Assembly (NCBI GenBank): GCA_030043255.1
Contig: JASHYB010000080.1
Coordinates: forward strand, 1-35,380
Source: Thermoplasmata archaeon
GTDB taxonomy: Archaea; Thermoplasmatota; Thermoplasmata; Lutacidiplasmatales; UBA184
Direction of reading: 5' to 3'
Length of the DNA: 35,380 nt
Positions 22,642 through 29,815 of this stretch are shown here, piece after piece; within the stretch, counting starts at the first letter, position 1, and each line of letters starts with the position of its first letter. A program made the translations under genes and the position numbers. The notes under the pieces are model-generated. The model was given only the letters and a program-made list of their open reading frames with translations. It was not told where the DNA came from and did no database searches.

Positions 22642-22680
22642 GCGGGCCCGCCGGAAGGGCAGCTTCCGGCGAGGGCCCGC
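22642..22680. repeat. Long hairpin upstream of the YVTN gene
   Basis: Arms GCGGGCCC-GCCGGAAG and CTTCCGGC-GA-GGGCCCGC form 16 base pairs with a 2-nt bulge and a 5-nt loop. It ends about 18 bp before the YVTN TATA box. No T-run follows, so it is unlikely to be a terminator. Confidence 0.5.
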
Positions 22681-22697
22681 TAGCCCTCCGACATACC

Positions 22698-22705
22698 CTT
22701 AATAC
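22698..22705 (+). promoter_or_regulatory. TATA box of the YVTN gene
   Basis: CTTAATAC lies about 36 nt before the ATG at 22737. Confidence 0.5.
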
Positions 22706-22736
22706 CGACTTCTGGCCTTCGGGGCCGACGGCATCG

Positions 22737-24707
22737 ATGCGGGCCTCCTCGCGCTGGCTGCGCGGCGGCGCCACCTTCGTGGCGGCCTTGCTCCTCCTGA
22801 CGGTGGGCGGGACCGCCGTCGGGCGGATCGCGAGCCTGCTGCCCGGCAGCGGCGCCGGGGCCTCCAACGGGCCCGCCGGCCTGCCGAGCGGCTACCGGAC
22901 CGTCGTGCCGACGGTGCTGAGCGGCCAGGTGGGGCTGGCCGTCGGGGTCGGCGGGGCCCCCGCGGGGGTCGTCTACGACCCGCGCGTCGCCTCGCTCTAC
23001 GTCGTGAACTCGGCGAGCGACAACGTCACGGTGCTGTCGGCGGTCAGCGGAACGGTCCTGGGCTCGGTCCCCGTCGGGAGCGACCCGGTCGGGATCGCCT
23101 ACGCCCCGCAGGTGCACGAGCTGTACGTCGCGAACTCCGGTTCGGACGACGTGACCGTGATCTCCGACGCCACCAACACGGTGGTGGCGACGATCCCGGT
23201 CGGCGTCGCGCCGGTGAGCCTGTACTACGACGCGTTCAACCGCGAGGTGTACGTCGCCGACTCCGGCTCGGCGAACCTCACGGTGATCTCCGCCGCCCAC
23301 GACAAGGTCGTCGGGAACGACTCGACCGGCGCCGGCCCGTCCGGCATCGCGTTCGTCCCCTCGACGCAGGAGCTGTTCGTCAGCGACGCGCTCGCCAACG
23401 CGGTCACCGTGCTGGGCGCCCGGGCCGGGCGGGTCCTGCACTCCATCCCGGTCGGCAGCGACCCGACCGGCGTCCTTTACGACCCGGTCGCGCGCGACGT
23501 CGTGGTCGCCGACTCGGAAGGGGCGCGGCTGTCGATCCTCTCCGGGGTGAGCGACGACCTGCTCGGCTCCGTGGGCCTCTCCAGCGACCCGGCCCAGGTC
23601 GTCCTGGACCCGTCGACCTCCGAGCTGTTCGTCTCCGACCCGGCGGCGGACAACCTGACCGTGCTCTCCGCGAAGAACTTCACCGTCATCGCCACCGTGC
23701 CCGTGGGGGTCTCCCCGCAGGGGCTCGCGTACGACAAGTCGGCCCACGAGATCGTGGTCGCCGACGCCGGGGCGAACGACGTCACCGAGATCTCCGACTC
23801 CACGCCGTCGGTCCTGCGCTCGCTCTCGGTCGGGCTGCTGCCGCAGGGGGACGCGTACGACTCCGGTGCCCACGAGGTGTTCGTCACCGACGCCGGCTCC
23901 GGCTCGGTCACGATCCTGAGCAGCCGCAGCGACAGCGTCGTGGCGACGCTGTCGGTCGGCTCGGACCCGGACGCGGCGACCTACGTCGCGGGGGAGCACG
24001 AGGTGTTTGTGGCGAACCTCGGCGCCGGCACCCTGAGCGTGATCTCCGACCAGAAGAACCAGGTGGTGGCGACGATCGACGTCGGCGGCGGACCGACCGC
24101 GCTCGCCTACGACCCGTCCACGCACGAGCTGTTCGTCGCCGACAGTCCAGTGAACAACGTGAGCGTCGTCTCGGTCGTCACCGACCAGGTGGTGGCGTCG
24201 GTGCCGGTCGGCATGACCCCCGAAGCGCTCGCCTACGACCCGTCCGGCCACGTGATGTATGTGGCGAACGTCGGCTCCTCCTCGCTCAGCTTGGTCGGCG
24301 GGTCCGCGAAGGCGCCCCGGGTCGAGGCGACCGTGTACATCGGGGGCGGTCCCTCGGCGCTGGCCTACGACAGCACCCAGCGGACGATGCTGGTCGCCTC
24401 CTACTCGAGCGGCAACATCTCGGAGATCGGCGGGCCGCAGCACGCGGTCCTGGCGACCTACTCGGTCGGCTCCGGCGCGGAGCCGGTCGGCCTGGCCTAC
24501 GACCCGGCGCAGCACGAGGTGTTCGTCGCCGACTCCGGGACGGAGAACGTCTCGGTGCTCTCGCTGCCCAGCGGCCGGGTGATCTCGCTGCTGGAGGTCG
24601 GCAGCGACCCGGAGGGGCTGGCCTACGACGCCCAGCAGGCGGAGATCTTCGTGACCACCTTCAACACCGGCAACGTGACGGTGCTGTCCGACACGATCCC
24701 GAAGTGA
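22737..24707 (+). CDS. Exported YVTN-repeat beta-propeller protein (14 repeats)
   Basis: 656 residues. The N-terminus has Arg residues then a hydrophobic segment (about 12-28, 'TFVAALLLLTVGGTAVG'), a signal peptide or anchor. From about residue 65 to the end there are 14 repeats of about 42 residues with the pattern 'VGxxPxGLAYDPxxHELFVA', 'SxxNVTVISxxxxxVVATIP'. They begin with phrases such as 'VGSDPVGIAYAP', 'VGVSPQGLAYDK' and 'VGSDPEGLAYDA'. Fourteen copies fit two seven-bladed propellers in tandem. No C-terminal anchor is seen. Archaeal surface-layer and adhesion proteins use this fold; a specific partner cannot be named. It stands alone behind its own promoter, divergent from DppD. Confidence 0.93.
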   Translation: MRASSRWLRGGATFVAALLLLTVGGTAVGRIASLLPGSGAGASNGPAGLPSGYRTVVPTVLSGQVGLAVGVGGAPAGVVYDPRVASLYVVNSASDNVTVLSAVSGTVLGSVPVGSDPVGIAYAPQVHELYVANSGSDDVTVISDATNTVVATIPVGVAPVSLYYDAFNREVYVADSGSANLTVISAAHDKVVGNDSTGAGPSGIAFVPSTQELFVSDALANAVTVLGARAGRVLHSIPVGSDPTGVLYDPVARDVVVADSEGARLSILSGVSDDLLGSVGLSSDPAQVVLDPSTSELFVSDPAADNLTVLSAKNFTVIATVPVGVSPQGLAYDKSAHEIVVADAGANDVTEISDSTPSVLRSLSVGLLPQGDAYDSGAHEVFVTDAGSGSVTILSSRSDSVVATLSVGSDPDAATYVAGEHEVFVANLGAGTLSVISDQKNQVVATIDVGGGPTALAYDPSTHELFVADSPVNNVSVVSVVTDQVVASVPVGMTPEALAYDPSGHVMYVANVGSSSLSLVGGSAKAPRVEATVYIGGGPSALAYDSTQRTMLVASYSSGNISEIGGPQHAVLATYSVGSGAEPVGLAYDPAQHEVFVADSGTENVSVLSLPSGRVISLLEVGSDPEGLAYDAQQAEIFVTTFNTGNVTVLSDTIPK

Positions 24708-24792
24708 GCTCCCGTGGGAACCCCCGCCAAGACGAGCCCGACGGGCGACGTGGACGCTGGGGGTAGGTCGCCGCGGGGCGGGAACGGACCGT

Positions 24793-25185
24793 TCAGACCG
24801 GGCCGTCGCCCGGGGCGGCGTGTCGGGCGGGCCGCGAGACCGGCGCCGCCTCCTGGTCGGAGGCTTCCTCGTCCTCCGACGTCTCGGCGGCCTGGCGTTC
24901 CGCCTCGCACTGCTCCTCCGTGACCCACTCGAAGTCGACGTCCTCCGGATGGTCGTGCGAGATGAACGCCCCGGCCTCGAAGGCGCTGGAGATGATCTCC
25001 TCCAGCTTCTCGGACTCGTGCGCGCCGAACGATCCGACCAGGCGCCAGAACCAGTCCGGGGCCTTGCCGGCGGCCTGCAGGAACTCCGTCACGAGGTCGT
25101 AGTAGGTCGCCCGGGGGTCGGTCAGGTGAACGTGGATGTGGCGGTCGTGGTGGCCGTCGGTCGAGTTGGACTCCGCGCGCGCCAT
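24793..25185 (-). CDS. Small His-rich, acidic-tailed protein, unknown function
   Basis: 130 residues from ATG 25185. The longer frame to 25215 would begin inside the TATA box and is rejected. The N-terminus is His-rich ('DGHHDRHIHVHLTDP'). A helical core follows ('YYDLVTEFLQAAGKAPDWFW', 'SEKLEEIISSAFEAGAFIS'), then an acidic Glu/Asp/Ala tail. No family was recognised. The clustered His could bind metal, which is inference only. There is no membrane segment. It is convergent with the YVTN gene and divergent from the sequon-rich surface gene. Confidence 0.75.
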   Translation of the reverse strand: MARAESNSTDGHHDRHIHVHLTDPRATYYDLVTEFLQAAGKAPDWFWRLVGSFGAHESEKLEEIISSAFEAGAFISHDHPEDVDFEWVTEEQCEAERQAAETSEDEEASDQEAAPVSRPARHAAPGDGPV

Positions 25186-25214
25186 GGGTTCCGGGGTCGA
25201 AGAACGGGGGCTCA

Positions 25215-25220
25215 CTATAA
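25215..25220 (-). promoter_or_regulatory. TATA box of the 24793-25185 gene
   Basis: TTATAG on the minus strand is centred about 32 nt before the ATG at 25185 and fixes that start. Confidence 0.5.
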
Positions 25221-25450
25221 CCCTTCGCGGAGCGCGGCGGGTCCCGCCCGGTGCGCCGGCGTCCCGGCCGAGGCCGGGGGCCCGCGCCGAAGAGCTGCCC
25301 TCCGTCTCCCGCCCGGTCCTTCCCGCGCCGTGGACCCGGTCCGGCCCCTGCCGGGGCCCGGGCCAGCGAGAAGGGGGTGCCTGCCAGGGCTGGGCCAGAC
25401 GCTCCCCCGCCAGGGTCCGAGAGGCACTTGGTATCCCTGCCGGAGACGGT

Positions 25451-25475
25451 AACCTTTGGCTGAAGGTTTTAATAT
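25451..25475 (+). promoter_or_regulatory. Promoter of the surface-protein gene with adjoining inverted repeat
   Basis: The TATA box TTTAATAT (25468-25475) is about 35 nt before the ATG at 25507. Immediately upstream and touching it is AACCTT-N6-AAGGTT (25451-25468), a perfect inverted repeat and likely operator or extended BRE. The binding-protein promoter at 14389 also has AAGGTT abutting its TATA box. Confidence 0.5.
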
Positions 25476-25506
25476 GGGTATGTCATGGGCACGCACAGGT
25501 GGGCTG

Positions 25507-26592
25507 ATGCGTCGAGAGAGTCATCGACGAAGGGGAGTGTTTAGAGCGAGCTCGGGCGGCTGGGGCCACCGGGCGGTCTATGTCGGGGCCATCGTGGCCT
25601 CGGCGGCGCTGATTGCCGGGTTCGGCGCGGCGTTGCTCGTGTACGGACCGCTGGGGACTCCGCTGCGCCAGCTCGGGGGATCTACGCTGAACGTGCCTCC
25701 GACCGGGATCGTCTTCGGGAACGAGAGCATTGCGCTGGCGAGCCAGCTCGCGGGCAATTCCTCGTGGAACTGGACGGTCAACAACACCACGGGCGGCTTC
25801 AACGGCCCGTGTAACACGTCGGGTATCCTGAACTACAACGGTACCTACTTCGCTGGGGTCAACAACAACAGCAGCGCGCAGAACCTGTCGGCGGCCGGGA
25901 ACAGCACCACGACGGTGTGCCTGAACTCGGTCAACAACGGGGTCCTGAACGCGACGTGGTACAACTCGACGGTCAACGGGAGCGCGTTCATCTTCAACTC
26001 GTACAACGCGACCAACTGGCTGCCGACGGGGTCGTACTACAACAACACGGTCGCCAACATCTCGGCGTGCAACAACAACACGTTGTACAAGGAGATCAAC
26101 CTGACCTACGACAGCTACATCCCGTGCGACACGTACTTCGAGCAGAACAACAACACGACGTACCTGACGAGCCCCAGCGGCTCGGGGAACGCCACGGGCG
26201 GGTACAACAACTCGACCCTGTGGTCTCCGAACCAGACGGGCTACGCGCCGGGTGACGTGATCTTCAACGTGCCGGTGATCTTCACGAACGCGTCGCGCAA
26301 CGGGACGTACGCCATCGCGATCGACATCGAGGGTGCGATGCCGGTGGCGCAGGTGTTCTACATCAACGACTCGATCGGGAACACGACCGTCCAGAACGAC
26401 ACGGTCCTGTTCACGTTCGACATGACGGCGGCGTGGTTGGTCGACCTGTCGGTCGCCAACAACACCACGACCTACAACACGTCGTCTCTGGCGATCTACG
26501 GATCGATCGGGCTGGTCAGCTCGATCATCACGGAGTGCGCCACGGGGGCGCTCGGCCAGGCGGTCTGCCCGGTCGCGACCCCGGTCGTCTAA
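25507..26592 (+). CDS. Membrane-anchored, extremely N-glycosylation-sequon-rich surface protein
   Basis: 361 residues from ATG 25507, chosen by its distance to the TATA box; ATG codons at 25474 and 25484 lie in or next to that box. A basic N-terminus ('MRRESHRRR') precedes one membrane segment (about residues 23-48, 'AVYVGAIVASAALIAGFGAA'). The remaining 310 residues are external. They are packed with Asn, Thr, Ser, Tyr and Gly and carry about 33 N-X-S/T sequons, often overlapping ('VNNTTGG', 'QNNNTTY', 'ANNTTTYN'). A more ordered part ('PGDVIFNVPVIFTNASRNGT', 'GTYAIAIDIEGAMPVAQVFY') looks like a beta sandwich. Two Cys lie near the C-terminus. It is probably a heavily glycosylated cell-surface or S-layer-type protein; no family was recognised. 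A strong terminator follows. Confidence 0.88.
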   Translation: MRRESHRRRGVFRASSGGWGHRAVYVGAIVASAALIAGFGAALLVYGPLGTPLRQLGGSTLNVPPTGIVFGNESIALASQLAGNSSWNWTVNNTTGGFNGPCNTSGILNYNGTYFAGVNNNSSAQNLSAAGNSTTTVCLNSVNNGVLNATWYNSTVNGSAFIFNSYNATNWLPTGSYYNNTVANISACNNNTLYKEINLTYDSYIPCDTYFEQNNNTTYLTSPSGSGNATGGYNNSTLWSPNQTGYAPGDVIFNVPVIFTNASRNGTYAIAIDIEGAMPVAQVFYINDSIGNTTVQNDTVLFTFDMTAAWLVDLSVANNTTTYNTSSLAIYGSIGLVSSIITECATGALGQAVCPVATPVV

Positions 26593-26915
26593 GCGGGACC
26601 CAGCTGAAAGGCACCCCGCCCCCGGCAACGGGGGCGGAACCCCTTCCTTCCTTTCTCTTATCTTCGGAGCACCGTGAGCGACGGTACCGGTCGAGGGCGG
26701 TCGATGCTCGCGCGAGCTCGAGGTCGGAGATCCGTCGGCCCCTCTCGCCGTAGCCCCCCGTGGCCGCCCGGGGGTCCCGACCTCAACCGATATCAGGAGC
26801 TATCCCCTAGGCTGGCTGTGCCGAACGCCCGCGGAACCCGGCCCGTTGGCTCGAGCCGGCGACTCCGCGGCCAGGGCCCGCGGAGCGGACCTGTGGCGAG
26901 CGTAGGGGGGATCTG
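26593..26915. other. Intergenic stretch
   Basis: The first 80 bp hold the terminator described separately. The rest is GC-rich and contains no gene I can support. A G-rich Shine-Dalgarno-like run (GGGGGGATC) lies just before the ATG at 26916. Confidence 0.4.
26616..26664 (+). terminator. Hairpin plus pyrimidine-tract terminator
   Basis: CCGCCCCCG and CGGGGGCGG form a perfect 9-bp stem closed by a GCAA tetraloop (26616-26637). It is followed by a C/T tract with repeated T runs. It starts 24 bp after the surface-protein stop and is the clearest terminator in the window. Confidence 0.65.
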
Positions 26916-27242
26916 ATGGCCCGCGACGACGACAACGAGCCGAGGCGTCCCTGGAAGGGCTGGCACGTCGTCGGGCGCTTCCTGCCGATGGTCGTGTTGG
27001 GAGCGGTGTTCATCGTCCTGGGGATCGCGCTGCGCGCCCCCCGTCACGGGACCTCCTTCGGGATCCTGTTCATCTGGGTGGGGGGCATCCTGGTCGTCGC
27101 CGCCGTCCTCGGGATGATGTTCACCCGTTGCCCGCTGGACTACGAGACCCGCTGGGTCGCCTGCGCCCAGGAGCCGGATGTGGTCCGGCGGCGCGGGGGG
27201 GGCTACCACCGCCGCCTGAGCGTTCCGCCCGACGAGGAGTGA
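26916..27242 (+). CDS. Small two-helix membrane protein
   Basis: 108 residues from ATG 26916. The polar N-terminus ('MARDDDNEPRRPWKGW') is followed by two membrane helices, about residues 21-39 ('RFLPMVVLGAVFIVLGIAL') and 49-67 ('FGILFIWVGGILVVAAVLGM'). The cytoplasmic C-tail has two Cys and is Arg-rich. No family was recognised. Its stop overlaps a possible GTG start of the DtdA frame (27239) and it ends 59 bp before the preferred DtdA start, so the two are probably co-transcribed. Confidence 0.78.
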   Translation: MARDDDNEPRRPWKGWHVVGRFLPMVVLGAVFIVLGIALRAPRHGTSFGILFIWVGGILVVAAVLGMMFTRCPLDYETRWVACAQEPDVVRRRGGGYHRRLSVPPDEE

Positions 27243-27301
27243 GCGGGACGAGCTCCGGGGGCCCCGGGCCCCCACCACCGGTAGGGACCTCCACGGAGAG
27301 C

Positions 27302-28165
27302 GTGGACTCCCCGCTCCTGATCGTCCTAAGCGAGCCCGACCCGGTAGCTCGCGCGGTCGCGGGCCGCTGGGAGGGGGCGGCGGCGACCGGCGAACACGTG
27401 GACGGCGCGTCGGTCCGCTGGCTGGGCGCCGGGCGGCGGTACGTGCGACGTCCGACCCTCCATCTAGAGGACGACGCGCTCGAGCTCCGGCTGCCGGCCG
27501 GCCTCCGCGCCGAGCGTCCGACCCTGGTCTTCCCGTCGATCCACCGCAGCGCCAGCGGGCTGCGCTGCTTCACGGTCCACCCGCTGGGGAACCTCGGCCC
27601 CACGGCCGACGTCGGCGGCCGACCCCGCACGGTCAGCCCGTGTCCCCCGCGCGCGATGGCCGCGGCGCTGCGCGAGCTGATGCGGCGGGGCAGCGCGCTC
27701 GGGATTCCGGCGACGTACGAGGCGACCCACCACGGTCCCGAGCTCGGGCTGCCGGCGTTCTTCGTCGAGGTCGCGGTCGCCGAGGGAGCGCGTCCGACCG
27801 CCGAGGAGGTCGAGGAGCTCGCCGGGGCGATCGTCGCGCTGCAGCCCGAGCCCACCGACCGGGTCGCGCTGGCGGTCGGAGGGGGGCACTACGCCCCGCG
27901 CTTCACCGACCTGGCGAGGACCCGCCGCTGGGCGTTCGGACACATCCTGTCCAAGCACGCTCTGGAGGAGATCGACGCCGCCACGGTCCGCGCGGCGTTC
28001 GCGGCCACCGTCGGGGCCGAAGGGGTCCTCTACGCCCGGGCCTCCGACCGCGGTCACGCGGCGCTCGCGTCGATCGGACCGGACCTGAAGGAGGGGGACG
28101 CCCCTCGACGGGCGGCCGGACCGATCGAGGTTACCGGCTCGAGCCTTCCGGCTTCTGGAACATGA
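27302..28165 (+). CDS. dtdA: D-aminoacyl-tRNA deacylase, archaeal/plant GEK1 type
   Basis: 287 residues from GTG 27302, chosen because 'LLIVLSEPDPVA' then sits at the N-terminus as in the family; an in-frame GTG at 27239 would add a low-complexity leader. The family's metal and catalytic motifs are all present: 'FPSIHRSASG' (77-86), 'TVHPLGN' (91-97), 'ATHHGPE' (141-147), 'GGGHYAP' (193-199) and 'FGHILSKHA' (212-220). The enzyme hydrolyses D-amino acids from mischarged tRNA, a chirality check on translation, in the cytoplasm with zinc. The last 35 bp overlap the convergent ribbon-helix-helix-like gene. Confidence 0.95.
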   Translation: MDSPLLIVLSEPDPVARAVAGRWEGAAATGEHVDGASVRWLGAGRRYVRRPTLHLEDDALELRLPAGLRAERPTLVFPSIHRSASGLRCFTVHPLGNLGPTADVGGRPRTVSPCPPRAMAAALRELMRRGSALGIPATYEATHHGPELGLPAFFVEVAVAEGARPTAEEVEELAGAIVALQPEPTDRVALAVGGGHYAPRFTDLARTRRWAFGHILSKHALEEIDAATVRAAFAATVGAEGVLYARASDRGHAALASIGPDLKEGDAPRRAAGPIEVTGSSLPASGT

Positions 28166-28388
28166 TCGCCCCGGAACGGTAGACCGCCCGGCCCAGCTTC
28201 AGCGACTGGGTCGACGCCATCGACGGGGTGCGCTCGGCCAGCATCAGGCTCTCCACGATCTGGCGGAACAGGGCGCTCTGGTTGATCTCGGGGTGTCGGT
28301 CGAGGAACGCCGACTCTTCGGGCGTGATGGTGATGTTCTTGCGCAGCATTCCCGGGGGCGTCACGACAGGTCGGGCTCGCGCGGGCAT
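28131..28388 (-). CDS. Ribbon-helix-helix-like small regulator
   Basis: 85 residues from ATG 28388; an internal ATG (28349) would begin at 'MLRKNITITPEE'. The segment 'RKNITITPEESAFLDRHPEI' followed by 'NQSALFRQIVESLM' has the strand-helix-helix pattern of archaeal ribbon-helix-helix DNA-binding proteins, with a flexible C-terminus. The target is unknown. A clear TATA box lies 26 nt upstream, so the mRNA is probably leaderless and the longer start correct. Its 3' end overlaps the end of dtdA by 35 bp on the opposite strand, which could allow antisense interplay. Confidence 0.75.
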   Translation of the reverse strand: MPARARPVVTPPGMLRKNITITPEESAFLDRHPEINQSALFRQIVESLMLAERTPSMASTQSLKLGRAVYRSGAIMFQKPEGSSR

Positions 28389-28410
28389 GGCAGGGGGTAC
28401 GGGTTACCTG

Positions 28411-28417
28411 TATAAAT
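28411..28417 (-). promoter_or_regulatory. TATA box of the RHH-like gene
   Basis: ATTTATA on the minus strand is centred 26 nt before the ATG at 28388. It is a strong match in GC-rich surroundings. Confidence 0.55.
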
Positions 28418-28513
28418 GCGTATGAGTGCGCACGCTGCAGGGTCGGCGCTACGGCTCGACCCCCGGCTGGGCGACGGTGGGAGGGCGAGCTCGCCGGTCG
28501 CGCAAGCCGGAGC

Positions 28514-29815
28514 CTAGGCCGTCGCGGAGCTCCCTGGCCCGGAGGTCCCCGCCTTCAGGGGGCCCACCACGACGGCCACCGACCCGTCCTCGGCGAACGC
28601 CCGCCGGGCGGCGTCGCGCACCGCCTCCGGCCGCACCTCGCGCAGGGTCTGCGGCCAGCGACGCCAGTGGTCGGCCGCGAGCTGGTGGTAGCCGGCATCG
28701 ACGGCCAGCTCGTGGGCCTCCGCGGTCGACTCGAGAGAGAGGGGGATCTCGCCGATGGCGCTCTCCCGGACGGTGCGCAGTTCGGCCGGTCCGACCCGCT
28801 CGGCCCGCAGCCGACGGAGCTCGCCGTCGAGCATCGGCACGACCTTGCGCCAGCGGTCGGCCCCGGTCCCGGCGAGCGCGACCCAGTAGCCGCCCCAGCG
28901 CATCGCTTCGAGGTCGCTGGAGGCATGGTAGGCAAGCCCCCCGCGCTCGCGCACCCGCTGGAACAGGCGATTGAGCAGCGGGCGGCCTCCCAGCAGCTCG
29001 TTCGCGAGGAACGCCGCCGGGAACGCGGGGTCGCTCCGCGCGATCGAGGGGCCCCCGAGGCGTACCTCGACCTGCGAGCGTCCGGGCAGATCGATCGTGG
29101 CCCGGCCGCCGGGGGCCCGGGCGCGGGGAAGCTGCGGAGCGCCCGGGGCGCGCGAGCCGGGGAACGACCGGAAGAGCCGTCGGGCCTCGCGGCGCACCAC
29201 CTCGGCCCGGGCGGGGACGGTGACCACCAGCAGGCCGCCGTCGGCGGTGAAGTGCTCCTCGTGAAAGCGGACGAGGCGGCGGCGGGTCAGCGCGCGCAGG
29301 GAGGCGCGGGATCCGCTGCCGGTCTCCCGGTACGGGTGCTCGGCGGGGAAGATCCGGTGCAGGAGCTCACGCTCGGCCCGGTGGCCGGGCTGGGTCGCCT
29401 CCCGCAGCTGGTGCTCCGCCAGCTGGCGGAGGCCCCGACGCACGTCGTCCGGCTCGAACCGCGGCCGACGGACGACCCAGGAGAGGATCTCGAGCAGAGG
29501 CACCCACGACTCGGCCGGACCCCACACCGTCACCTCGGCGGATTCCGGCGCGGCCCGGCGGTTCAGGACCGCCCCCAGCCGGTCGAGGCGCCGGGCGAGT
29601 TCGACCCGGTCGTACGGACCGGCCGCGCTGGTGACCAGTTGGCTGACCAGGCGCGCGGTGCCTCCGGCCCCGGGGGGGTCGTACGCCCAGCCGGCGGGGC
29701 CGACGTACGTCGCCGAGAAGCTCCCGGCGCCGGGCGGGGGCGCCTGACGGACGAGGCGGAGGCCGTCGAGCGGTTCGAGATGCTCGACGAGCAGCGGGTC
29801 GCTCCGCTCAGCCAT
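28514..29815 (-). CDS. M16 peptidase homologue, non-catalytic partner subunit
   Basis: 433 residues. Its ATG at 29815 overlaps the stop of the catalytic subunit gene by 8 bp. The two-domain M16 fold is recognisable, but the zinc motif HxxEH is absent where expected ('GGTARLVSQLV', about residues 50-60). The C-terminal half keeps the substrate-binding Arg/Tyr signature ('LFQRVRERGGLAYHASS'). This matches two-gene M16B systems in which one subunit has the metal site and the other supplies the R/Y pair; the active complex is a heterodimer. Substrates are likely short unfolded peptides. The gene ends with a Ser/Gly/Ala tail. Confidence 0.9.
   Translation of the reverse strand: MAERSDPLLVEHLEPLDGLRLVRQAPPPGAGSFSATYVGPAGWAYDPPGAGGTARLVSQLVTSAAGPYDRVELARRLDRLGAVLNRRAAPESAEVTVWGPAESWVPLLEILSWVVRRPRFEPDDVRRGLRQLAEHQLREATQPGHRAERELLHRIFPAEHPYRETGSGSRASLRALTRRRLVRFHEEHFTADGGLLVVTVPARAEVVRREARRLFRSFPGSRAPGAPQLPRARAPGGRATIDLPGRSQVEVRLGGPSIARSDPAFPAAFLANELLGGRPLLNRLFQRVRERGGLAYHASSDLEAMRWGGYWVALAGTGADRWRKVVPMLDGELRRLRAERVGPAELRTVRESAIGEIPLSLESTAEAHELAVDAGYHQLAADHWRRWPQTLREVRPEAVRDAARRAFAEDGSVAVVVGPLKAGTSGPGSSATA

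Larger units (their letters stand above)
25186..25506. other. Divergent intergenic region
   Basis: It carries the leftward TATA box at 25215-25220 and, 250 bp away, the rightward promoter at 25451-25475. Between them is GC-rich DNA with no convincing gene; short frames there are Pro/Arg/Gly-rich noise. Confidence 0.4.
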
